From Ferruginibacter sp050611725 (lineage in GTDB: Bacteria; Bacteroidota; Bacteroidia; Chitinophagales; Chitinophagaceae), in the NCBI RefSeq assembly GCF_050611725.1, contig NZ_JBODJB010000001.1, forward strand, positions 3,145,520-3,209,519: a DNA stretch of 64,000 nt. The letters are read 5' to 3'. Below the pieces are notes generated by a model that saw only the letters and a program-made list of their open reading frames with translations, ran no database searches and was not told the origin of the DNA. A program made the translations under genes and the position numbers. Position 1 is the first letter of the stretch. Each line of letters starts with the position of its first letter. This document shows, piece by piece, positions 43,245-52,900 of this stretch.

Positions 43245-43328
43245 GCGGCGATGGCGAAATTGGTAGACGCACTACCTTGAGGTGGTAGCGCTCGAAAGGG
43301 CGTGGGAGTTCGAATCTCCTTTGCCGCA
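43245..43328 (+). tRNA. tRNA-Leu(GAG)
   Basis: 84 nt, class II. Acceptor GCGGCGA/TTGCCGC, discriminator A, anticodon arm CTACC-TTGAGGT-GGTAG with anticodon GAG (43279-43281), variable arm CGCTCGAAAGGGCG, and T-arm GGGAGTTCGAATCTCC. Followed by a terminator and a decayed partial copy. Confidence 0.95.
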
Positions 43329-43330
43329 CA

Positions 43331-43359
43331 AAAAACCTTTCAATTATTGAAAGGTTTTT
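43331..43359 (+). terminator. Terminator after tRNA-Leu(GAG)
   Basis: AAAAACCTTTCAA / TTGAAAGGTTTTT stem with TTA loop, starting two bases after the tRNA. Confidence 0.9.
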
Positions 43360-43395
43360 GATTTTATACAAATCGTTCAAACATCATTAGGATTT

Positions 43396-43450
43396 AGAGA
43401 GGTGGTAGTTCCGTCAAAAGCGGGATGGGGTAACCAATCTCCTTTGCCGA
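43396..43450 (+). pseudogene. Decayed 3' half of tRNA-Leu(GAG)
   Basis: Retains GAGGTGGTAG (anticodon and 3' anticodon stem), a diverged variable/T region, and AATCTCCTTTGCCG-A-ACAAAAAACC, matching the end of the intact tRNA and the start of its terminator. The 5' half is missing and the T-loop is broken. It is the product of a local tandem duplication that also copied the terminator. Confidence 0.8.
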
Positions 43451-43453
43451 ACA

Positions 43454-43485
43454 AAAAACCCTTTCAAATCATTGAAAGGGTTTTT
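43454..43485. terminator. Terminator copy between tRNA remnant and porU2
   Basis: AAAAACCCTTTCAA / TTGAAAGGGTTTTT stem. It is the duplicated version of the tRNA terminator, with one extra G-C pair, and now serves as terminator for the minus-strand porU2 gene. Confidence 0.85.
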
Positions 43486-43504
43486 AATTTAAGTATGAAT
43501 ATTC

Positions 43505-46500
43505 CTATCTCATTAAATACATCTTACCATATCCTTTATTAAAGTATTGATCAGTCTTATCTCCATCAGCTTTGTATTTATCCATAGCCTTGCCATTTAA
43601 ACTGGTTAACACTCTGTACAAATAAACTCCATTGGCCAATTTTTGACCATAACTATCTGTTCCATCCCATTTAAACTCAGTGATGTTTCTACCAATGTGG
43701 ATCGGACCCAATTCATCCTTATTGATCTCTCTTACTACTTTACCTGTAATAGTTAATATCTGTATTCTAAAACCTTGTGGCGGTTCACTACCGGTAACCG
43801 TAAATACAAATGCGGTTGAAGTGGTAAACGGATTAGGATAATTCAACAAGTTTGAGATCATTGGTTTGTTAATAACGGAGAAGTTTACACGATATTCTAT
43901 GTAACCGGCCTTATTTTCAACAGCATCTTTACCAGAAACGATCAATATATATGTTCCGTCGGCAAGGAATGTAGGGCTAAACTCAATGGTTGCAGTATTT
44001 TGCCCACTACCAAGATCGGCAGGAGTAAAATGAAGCATATCTGCAAAATAGAAATCATGCAAAGTACCATCAGGATATTGCACCTGTACTTTTAACAAAG
44101 AAGTATCTTTTAATGCCATGAAACGACTTTCATCTTTCAGTTTAACAAGAATATTAGGAGTTGATGAAACAATATCATCATTAAGAATATGTACCCCATC
44201 AAAAGTCACATCCAGCAAAGGATTGAACTGATCTGCTTTCACAAAGAAATTCTTATAAATAAAATTATTGAACAATGTTTGTTCAGGCTGATCATCATCT
44301 GAGTTAAACATCAGATATAAAGTATTATCGCCTGAGTAATCTTTGGTATCAATCGCATATCGAACAACAACTGTATCGCCTGAAATCAAAGCTTTCTGTC
44401 TTGGGATATCGATTGTATGTGGTACATTATCTCTATCGGTGATGACAAATTTTATTTTAAGACTATCGAAATTTACAGAACTGATATTTTTAAATACCAA
44501 CGCAAAGTTGATCTTTTCCCCTTGTTCTACCGTATCCTTCATATTCAAGAGAATATTAGGGGCAACCGCACCTTCGGGAAGATAATCTGCGTTAATTCTC
44601 CAATACGTAAGTTGTTTTGGCGTAGCGTATGTTTCATCGATGTTTATCATTTTCAATTGAACATATGGATAAATCGATGCATCGATAAAAGCAAGTGATG
44701 TATCAATTGCAGGATGTACAGTAGCTAACAATATTTTGCTACCGTCTTTCTTAACTCCGTAAACTTCTATGTCAACTGAATCGGCAGTTGTAACAGGATC
44801 TAGACTTTGACCTCTCCAATGTAATGAATACCAGGTTTTGGCAGGACCATATAATGGAGATTCAATTGTACCCGAACGCTCTGAGCCTTGTAGATTAAAC
44901 ACTTTTTCCAAATGCTCGTCTGCCGTTACACCAACAAATTGTTGCGGTGTATAGCTACTTGTACCCTTGCGATAGAAGAATACAAATGGGAGGTTTTTTG
45001 TAAACTCATCTATCCTGCTTAATCCATTTGCTTTAAAAGTATGATATAAAGAGTTACCTGCACCAAGTGTAGTTTGATCTGTCTGCCAATCGCTTATAAA
45101 AGTTGTATTCTTGTGAATAAACCCAAAAGCATCAATATCTGAAGCAAAGTTGGTGATGGATACATACATTCCGTTAGGAATAGCATTTAAAAAGTCTATC
45201 GCCTTTCTCCTGTATCCGGCATCGTTATAAGGGAATTCGAAGAAAGTTCTATATTCCGGATGGGCAACATCTTCGCAAGGTTGAAGACTACCAAATCTTC
45301 CTTCATTTCCATTCACTACATAATTCTTCCACGGAAGATGCGTTAAGCTGTCATATACTGCAATTTGAATTACATTATATTGACATCCATACAAATCAAG
45401 TCTTGTAAAATTCAAATTAAGATCTATTCCATCGTAATTAAAATAAGGATATAACCCTGTTCGTATCAACAGATCGTTGTTTGTTTTAGCAAATCGAAAC
45501 ACTCTATCGGCATCCAAACTAACTGTATTATATTCACTATGCTTATGCTGATAGTAATGCGATTGATTAAATCCGCTGCTACTACCTGCCAGGTATACAA
45601 ATGAAGAAACATTCCACACAGGTGGTGTTGCTGTCAAAGATGCAATAGCCGTACGCCAGTAATAAACCTTGCCATCTACAAAAGTTATATTGTTTGGTGT
45701 AAACTGAATCAATCCACCCGTACCGGTTGAAGTATATTGTTTCAGGAAAGGTGAATTAAACAATTCCGTTGTATCTACCTCCATTAAAAACTGACGTTGT
45801 CCCATCAAAGGGTTAGCAGTAGATGCGCTATATGTAATGTTTTGCTGATTTACTATTGAGTAAATATAGGGATATACCGGACGGAGTTCATCTTCAAAAA
45901 TGTAAAAATCCTTTGTAACTACATTGTTCGTTTCACACAACTCCGCAATATGATTATCAGCGTCTGTAGTTACAATAAGCTGATTCAACCCCTTATCTGT
46001 TAATGAATTTATAGGAACCACCAGATTAACAGAATCCACATATCTGGTTGATGCTATTTTAGTATCATAAAGCGTTTGTACATTACCGTCAGGTAACTTG
46101 CGCTTTACTGTAATACGTATAGAATCGTTTACCGCTTTGCCAATATTGTAAGTTTTAACATTCACCGTAAAGCTATTATCTGCCACAGATATTATTGACG
46201 GACTGATCTTAACAGTTTGATCTTCTACAACATAATCAGGGGCATTAAAGGAGTTAACCTTAAGCGCCGGATCCCCGTGCAGCGTTATTTCTTCGAGATG
46301 AATGCGTATATAATAATCAGATTCTTTTATGTTACTACCCAAATTCTGTAGGATCAATTTGAGTTGATTGCCCATTGAATTACCGTAAAGTGTTCTACAA
46401 AATGCAGTATACAACTGCCTGTCATACACATCTAAATAAGGAGGTATTCCCAAATGTGAATCGGCTAAAAAGCCAATACTTCCTCTGTCTTTTGCCAATA

Positions 46501-48601
46501 CGTATTTTTCCGAAAGCGAAAGACTACCTGAAAGGCGGGCTATATCATAAGTAAAGAAATTACCGGCGCTACAACCACTTACACAGAACATCGGGTATTT
46601 TCCTTTGTTATCATACACTTCGGGGTTACTTAAATTGAATGCAAGTGTATTGGCTGATGAGTGACCAAAATAACTGATCACACTTACTCCTTCTTTCATC
46701 AAAGCTTTGATCCGTTCGCCATTGGCTTGTTCTACAGATGCAGTAGATTCTTTTTTAAATGTTTCAGTTTTAGCACCAAATAAAGTGTCTGCTGCTATGT
46801 CTGCATAGCCTTTCATGTAATTTTTAAATAACGCATCCTCTGCACTATCGGCACCACCAATTACATGGATTATATTTTTCATCCAAACCTTATCAATAAG
46901 AGAACAACTTGTAGTTGCTTGCACCTGCTCATATTCTTTCATTTTGTCAAGATAATTTCCAAGTTCGGCTCCACTCACAACAGCAATTCTTCCGATAGGA
47001 ATAAGCGGCACATACTTACTAGGTTCACAAGCAAGCAATACATCTGAAGGAGGCCATCCAAATGTTGGAACCAAATTTAATTTATCAGCATTAGGATCAG
47101 ATTCATTTTTTCTATACTCATCATAAGTAACACCTCGTCCTACCAGAAAAACGTATTTAGGTTTAACTGTAAATTGTTGTGCAGCATATCTTACAAAATC
47201 TCGTATAGATGATGGATGTTTTTTAATACCAAACCCAAACTGATCGACCAATTCATCGATGGAAACAATTTTTGCATTGTAGCCACCACCTGCAGTTGAG
47301 GTACGGTATTGAGCATATTTTAAAACGTTATCTACTCCTGCTCCATCATCAAACAAAGATTTGTGTGAGATCAAAAGATAATCTCCCTGATTGGCAGCAC
47401 TTGAATAGTTAACAAAGTTTCGTTGCGTTAATTGATTCACTGCGGTGATATTCGATGCGTCTTCGCTTACCAGCATAAACTTACCTGATTCAGTTGGAGA
47501 TGCAGGTAAAACAAATTTTATTTTGCCCACTGTTGAAATATCTCCCACATATCTTTTTCCGTTAACAAGATCATACAAAACAGGAGCAACACTACCGTTG
47601 TTAAAATTATCTATCTCCAGATATTTGGGTGATGCATCGGCCGCTAATTCAAAATAAAAATTCTTACTACCTGAAAAATTAAACGTAGCCGGATAAGTAA
47701 TTGCAATTTCTGAAACTACTATCCGATCATTCACATTTGCAGAAGTACCATTGATAGAAACATCGACCGTGTTAGGATTTTGAAGATACGATAATGGCAA
47801 TCCGTCGACTTGTTTTTTTGCGGCACTAAAAAGATCCATCGTTTCATTAATCACCGTATTTCCAAACAGCTTCATTCGTATGTTTCTGAAGTTTAAAGCA
47901 TTTCCATATCCGGATATATAAGCAGAAAGACTGTTAGCAGGACCTGCAGTATAAACATTCAGATTTGAAAATTGATACGTAAGATCTTGATCGGGTTGTA
48001 TATCTCTACTCGACCATCCTTCGCCATTGTCAAAAGACGAAGAATAAACATATTCGCCAACAGGTGAAGCATATCCACGATTTATTTGATCACCATTTGA
48101 AGGATTGTTAAAAACGTGACTCAATCTTCTCATGTAATACAATTCGGCCGGCAATATATTACCTGCAGTATTGTTTGATGCCGTCGTATAACGAAGATTG
48201 GCCGTTGCCGCATTTACAGTAAGAAAATATGCTGCAGTATCGGTAAACAAACTTGTACTGTCGCATAATTGAAATTCAGGTTTTCTGTACAATTGTCTGT
48301 CAACAACACCATCATTTGCTTTTCCAAGAAATTCAATATAGTCGGAGGAAGACAGTGCACCAGCACTAGCGGAAGTGTACAAACGAACTTGTTCTCCGTT
48401 TCTCCATAGTTGAAAATTTTGAGCCGGCGTATTGCCAAGTCCAATTCCTGCAAGTGTCGGTTGGTTGATACGATATAAACCGGATCTACCTATCGTAAAC
48501 TTATAATAAACCTTACTATAGTCTATCCAGCTATTATTAAGTTGTGCATCTGCAACAACTGTTATAAAAAGGAAAAACGGAATTAATATTTTTTTCATCA
48601 C
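43505..48601 (-). CDS. porU2: PorU2-like type IX secretion sortase (C25 peptidase)
   Basis: 1698 residues. Signal peptide (ends VADAQ), N-terminal beta-sandwich modules (about 20-420), a gingipain-type C25 peptidase domain (about 420-790) with catalytic His in ISYFGHSSAN (about 642) and Cys in VSGCSAGN (about 675), several Ig-like modules, and a C-terminal FlgD-like/T9SS sorting domain (about 1600-1698: LNYPNPFTTSTAF, KWDGTDSYGQKLANGVYLYRV). PorU cleaves the C-terminal signal of T9SS cargo and attaches cargo to A-LPS; PorU2 is the longer paralogue. porV2 lies four bases upstream, so the shuttle and peptidase are coexpressed. Confidence 0.85.
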   Translation of the reverse strand: MMKKILIPFFLFITVVADAQLNNSWIDYSKVYYKFTIGRSGLYRINQPTLAGIGLGNTPAQNFQLWRNGEQVRLYTSASAGALSSSDYIEFLGKANDGVVDRQLYRKPEFQLCDSTSLFTDTAAYFLTVNAATANLRYTTASNNTAGNILPAELYYMRRLSHVFNNPSNGDQINRGYASPVGEYVYSSSFDNGEGWSSRDIQPDQDLTYQFSNLNVYTAGPANSLSAYISGYGNALNFRNIRMKLFGNTVINETMDLFSAAKKQVDGLPLSYLQNPNTVDVSINGTSANVNDRIVVSEIAITYPATFNFSGSKNFYFELAADASPKYLEIDNFNNGSVAPVLYDLVNGKRYVGDISTVGKIKFVLPASPTESGKFMLVSEDASNITAVNQLTQRNFVNYSSAANQGDYLLISHKSLFDDGAGVDNVLKYAQYRTSTAGGGYNAKIVSIDELVDQFGFGIKKHPSSIRDFVRYAAQQFTVKPKYVFLVGRGVTYDEYRKNESDPNADKLNLVPTFGWPPSDVLLACEPSKYVPLIPIGRIAVVSGAELGNYLDKMKEYEQVQATTSCSLIDKVWMKNIIHVIGGADSAEDALFKNYMKGYADIAADTLFGAKTETFKKESTASVEQANGERIKALMKEGVSVISYFGHSSANTLAFNLSNPEVYDNKGKYPMFCVSGCSAGNFFTYDIARLSGSLSLSEKYVLAKDRGSIGFLADSHLGIPPYLDVYDRQLYTAFCRTLYGNSMGNQLKLILQNLGSNIKESDYYIRIHLEEITLHGDPALKVNSFNAPDYVVEDQTVKISPSIISVADNSFTVNVKTYNIGKAVNDSIRITVKRKLPDGNVQTLYDTKIASTRYVDSVNLVVPINSLTDKGLNQLIVTTDADNHIAELCETNNVVTKDFYIFEDELRPVYPYIYSIVNQQNITYSASTANPLMGQRQFLMEVDTTELFNSPFLKQYTSTGTGGLIQFTPNNITFVDGKVYYWRTAIASLTATPPVWNVSSFVYLAGSSSGFNQSHYYQHKHSEYNTVSLDADRVFRFAKTNNDLLIRTGLYPYFNYDGIDLNLNFTRLDLYGCQYNVIQIAVYDSLTHLPWKNYVVNGNEGRFGSLQPCEDVAHPEYRTFFEFPYNDAGYRRKAIDFLNAIPNGMYVSITNFASDIDAFGFIHKNTTFISDWQTDQTTLGAGNSLYHTFKANGLSRIDEFTKNLPFVFFYRKGTSSYTPQQFVGVTADEHLEKVFNLQGSERSGTIESPLYGPAKTWYSLHWRGQSLDPVTTADSVDIEVYGVKKDGSKILLATVHPAIDTSLAFIDASIYPYVQLKMINIDETYATPKQLTYWRINADYLPEGAVAPNILLNMKDTVEQGEKINFALVFKNISSVNFDSLKIKFVITDRDNVPHTIDIPRQKALISGDTVVVRYAIDTKDYSGDNTLYLMFNSDDDQPEQTLFNNFIYKNFFVKADQFNPLLDVTFDGVHILNDDIVSSTPNILVKLKDESRFMALKDTSLLKVQVQYPDGTLHDFYFADMLHFTPADLGSGQNTATIEFSPTFLADGTYILIVSGKDAVENKAGYIEYRVNFSVINKPMISNLLNYPNPFTTSTAFVFTVTGSEPPQGFRIQILTITGKVVREINKDELGPIHIGRNITEFKWDGTDSYGQKLANGVYLYRVLTSLNGKAMDKYKADGDKTDQYFNKGYGKMYLMR

Positions 48602-48604
48602 AGA

Positions 48605-49720
48605 TTACTTTACAATTTTAATATTTTCTTTCTTGATCAGATTTACATGCAGAGAAAAAACATGAGTATATAACGGATTAGATTGATTGGCAAGATTAGT
48701 AAATGCATAATCGATCACTACATTATTCAATTTAAAGCCGGCTCCTAAAGTTGGCTGATATATCCAAACTTTTTTCTGGTTGATCAGATCGCCATCTGAT
48801 AATGCTTTTTGAAAATTATTGATGCCTGCTCGTACAAAAAACACATCCTTTACCGCAGCTTCCAATCCGATATGCGGATCAACGCTTACCGCTTTACTAC
48901 TTATTAGCGTATTTCTTTTACCATCAAAAGTCAGATCAAGATTCGCTTCAGCAAGAAGATTAACAGATTTACCTAAAGTGAAATTATAGCCCCCGCCCAA
49001 GATCAAACGAGGTGCGGTTAACTCGGTTGATTTAAGTGGTATAGCGTTGTTGGTAAGATAAAGCGCTTCTTTCTCTCTTTCCGTAAATTTAAACGACCAT
49101 GCATTGAAGGTTGTTGTAAGATCCTTTGCTACTGCTGCCAAATGCCATTTATCTCCATGCAATTGTGCGCCGGCATCAATACCAAAACCCCATGCTGTAG
49201 CAAATGAACCAACTTTTCGGTGAATCACTTTTGCATTTACACCAAAACTGAAAGCGTGTTCTTTTATCGGTTTAAGATTTTGAGCAAATGAAAATACAAC
49301 AGCATAATCAGCAGATGAAAAAGTTTGAATATTGTTGTAATTGATACTGCCATCAGGTTCTACCAAAAACAATGTATTGGGAATATCGTCTACGGCAAAT
49401 CTTAAAACAGACAAGCCAAGTGTTCTTTTATTATCTTGTACAGGTATTGCTAAAGCTCCATAATCATATTTGCCAATGCCGGCAAAGTAAGATGCATGCA
49501 TAAGACTGACATTAGGGTTATCTTTAACACCTACCAATCCGGCTGGATTCCAATACCCGGCAGTACTATTTTTGACACTGGCAATTTGTGCACTACCCAT
49601 TGCCATAGCTCTGGCTCCGGCACCTATGTTTAAAAATTCGTTAGAATACTTTCTAAACTGGGAAAATAATAAGGCAGGGAAAAACAAGAGGAGTATTATA
49701 AACAGCTTTTTATTCAACAT
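48605..49720 (-). CDS. porV2: PorV2/PorQ-family outer-membrane protein
   Basis: 371 residues, FadL-like barrel. Signal peptide (LLFFPALLFSQ), then the PorV signature FLNIGAGARAMAMGSAQIAS (about 28-47) and TAGYWNPAGL, followed by repeated beta strands and ending in HVNLIKKENIKIV. PorV shuttles T9SS cargo C-terminal domains from the translocon to the PorU peptidase. The gap of three nucleotides to porU2 implies one transcript. By context this is the PorV2 paralogue rather than the main PorV. Confidence 0.85.
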   Translation of the reverse strand: MLNKKLFIILLLFFPALLFSQFRKYSNEFLNIGAGARAMAMGSAQIASVKNSTAGYWNPAGLVGVKDNPNVSLMHASYFAGIGKYDYGALAIPVQDNKRTLGLSVLRFAVDDIPNTLFLVEPDGSINYNNIQTFSSADYAVVFSFAQNLKPIKEHAFSFGVNAKVIHRKVGSFATAWGFGIDAGAQLHGDKWHLAAVAKDLTTTFNAWSFKFTEREKEALYLTNNAIPLKSTELTAPRLILGGGYNFTLGKSVNLLAEANLDLTFDGKRNTLISSKAVSVDPHIGLEAAVKDVFFVRAGINNFQKALSDGDLINQKKVWIYQPTLGAGFKLNNVVIDYAFTNLANQSNPLYTHVFSLHVNLIKKENIKIVK

Positions 49721-49886
49721 CTTTTTCTAATTAACAGTTGGTTATGATTATAAAATTTTTTAACGAAGCGGCAGCAACAAACTGACCATTCATTAAAACT
49801 ACTTAATGTACAAATTTAATCAATATACGTGTGTTATAGAATTTCTGTTTGAATAAATATAGTTATGATATAGACGCTTTACCGAA

Positions 49887-49920
49887 CCAAAAGGCTGCTT
49901 TTATACAAAAGCAGGCTTTC
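49887..49920 (-). terminator. Terminator after the second PorU2-like gene
   Basis: CTGCTTTT / AAAAGCAG stem with a four-base loop, just after the stop at 49928 on the minus strand. It separates that gene from porV2. Confidence 0.65.
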
Positions 49921-49927
49921 AATTCTT

Positions 49928-52900
49928 TTATTGAGTATTGGTTCCTGTTATTGTTAGTGAATGACCTGTATTTACCTGAACTGAAGCATTAGGTTTTGCC
50001 CTGATACTTCTACAGATAGCATCACTTTTAATAACGGGATAATCTGATAATCCTGAATTAATGATGACATCAGTATTCGCATCGGGTATTTCATGACAAC
50101 TCCAGTTGCCTTTCTTTTCCCATGCATCATCAATTGCTCCTGTCCATGTATTGGCAAATCGAAGCACAAACTCATCTCCGGTAGTTAGAACAGCATTACT
50201 ATTTGTAATAGCTCTATACTTTGTACCATACATAGATGAAGGCGGATTGTTGATGATCAGTGTATCTTTTTGAGCACCAGAGTACATTGGCCCGTCGGCA
50301 ATATCGACATAACCACTTCCTGTATTTACCTGCCACTGATAAGTATTACCCGGTACATATTTACCGGCATACAACACAACAGATTCATCTGCACAACCTG
50401 CAGCCGGTGTTACAACAAGGTATCTATACAATACATTATTGAAATGATATTGTTCAGCCTGACTATTGTCAGGATTTATATCCAAATAAAATTCATTTAC
50501 TCCCAAATAAGCAGCAGCAGGAATGTCATAAACAACCACCGCACTATCCCCTCCTTCCAGAGGTTCTATTTTTAATCCGTTGGTCTGTTTATTATAAACA
50601 TGTGCAACTCCGTTAATATCGGTAATGGTTAAACGAACATCGATACTATCAAACGCAACATCACTTATGTTTTTGAATGCCACTCTAAAGTGAAGTGTAT
50701 CATCTGCCGACACTGGCGCTGGAAAATTATATGCCAATGCTGGCGAAACAGCTCCTTCAGGTACTTTGGTGCCGGTAAGCATCCAGAATTTCAATTGTGC
50801 TGTTTTTGCCTGTTGGGGATCTGCATTGTTCATACGAAGCTTCAGATACGGATAAGTTGCAGCATCTATAAAAGCTATGGTTGTATCTTTTGCATCTTTT
50901 ACTGTAGCAAGCACTATGTCCTGACCGGTAAAGTCCTTTCCAATTATATCAAATGTTTTTTCGGTGGTTGATGCCGGATCTGCAAACTCATCCCACTTGA
51001 AGTTTTTCCATTCCTTTGCAGGCCCCATCCATGGAGTTGTTACATCTCCAACTGTTTGTTTACCCGGTATATAATAATTATTAACGATGTGCTCATTCAC
51101 CGAAGTGCCGACCGATTGATATATTGGAGTATTGATCGAATCACCTTTTCTGAATACAAATACGAACGGAAGTGCTTTAGTGAAAGAATCTATCATATGC
51201 AATCCGTAGTTGTGAAACTGGTGCCATAAAGATTTGCCACTGCCATATACACTTGTATCTGCCTTCCAGTTATTAATATAAGCTGCAGCAGGATTATTGA
51301 AAGTACTGAACAATAAACTTCTTATCAGTACAATTGATCCGTGAGGAATACTATCAAAGAAATCCATCGCACTTTTTCGGTAAGCTTGTTTGTTCATAGG
51401 AAACTCAAAGAAATGTCTCGGGCCATTACATACAGCCCCGCTTCCAAAACGGCCTTTTCCATCTAACTGCGTAGAGTTCTCCCATGGTGCTAAACTCGAA
51501 CTGTCAAAAACATAGAATTGCAAAGGATGATCAATTGTACAGCCCCAATAATCAACCTGAATATCATCAAGATTTACATTGTTTTGATCCCAGTCGTAAT
51601 AAGGATGAACACCTGCTCTTACTAATATCTTACCTATCTTATCTCCAAAAGCAAACTTTCTTGAATTTGAATCAATATCAATCGCATCGTACGTATTATT
51701 TTTATACTGGAAGTAATGCGATTGGTTAAATCCATCATCCGTTCCATTTATATAGATAAAAGAACTAGTATTCCAGTTAGTACCTTCGGCAACAGGCCCA
51801 ACAGCAACTCTCCAGTAATAAACTGTGCTATCTGTCAGAACAAGACCGGGAGTAAATTCGATCATGCCGCCAATGGTGTTTACAGTTTTTACTACTTTTA
51901 GAGACGAATTAAATAATGCAGTTGTATCCATCTCCATAATATACTCCTTAGCCGCTGCAGTAGGGTTTGCCGTTGAGGCAATCAACAAAGGGTTATTATT
52001 ATTAATGATTGCATAGTTGTATGGATAAACAGGTCGTATTTCATCTTCAATAATAGTAAAACTTTTTGTTGCACTATTGTTTATTTCCGATAATTCATCA
52101 ATCTGATTGTTAGGATCAATGGTTACTGTGATCTGATTAAGTCCTTTATCTTGTAGTGGATTGATGGGCAAGATCACGACCACACTATCATCATAAGCAA
52201 TTGGTTTTATCTTACCATTAAAAATTGCTTCTACAGTATTATTAGGTAACGTATGTTGTATCAACACAGTAATAGAATCACCTGTTGCTTTTCCAATGTT
52301 CAATATTTTTGCAGTGATGGTTACTTTATCATCTGCTACGCTTACCAACAAAGGCGAATAATTCAACATAGAATCCTTTATGGCATAATCAGCTTTGGTA
52401 TGCGGATTAATAAGAATTGCAGGATCACCATGTAAAGTAATTTCTTCAACATGTGTTTGAGCAATATAATCAGAACTGTATGTTGTGATCATATTCTTAA
52501 TAGTAGTTTGCAAAATATTACCAAGCGACTGGCCGTACATGTCGTTTGAAAGATTACGATAGAATTCTGTATTCCAGTAGTTCAATTGTGTTGGCAATCC
52601 AAAATGTGTACTGGCAATATATCCTATACTTCCTTTTTGATCGGCAAAAACAAATTTTTCCGAAAGTGTTCCTGCACTAAATGCTCTGGATGTATCAAAC
52701 TCAAACAGATCGCCACTTTCGCATCCGTTGATCACAATTAAAGGATACTTACCTGTGTTGTTATAACTACCGGGATTATCTAAATTAAATTCAATTGTAT
52801 TTGGAGATGAGTGGCCAAAATATGTGATCAAGCTCAAACCCTCACTAAATAAATTTTCAATTGTTTTGTTGGTACCAAGCGCTTTATTACTTCCGGAATT

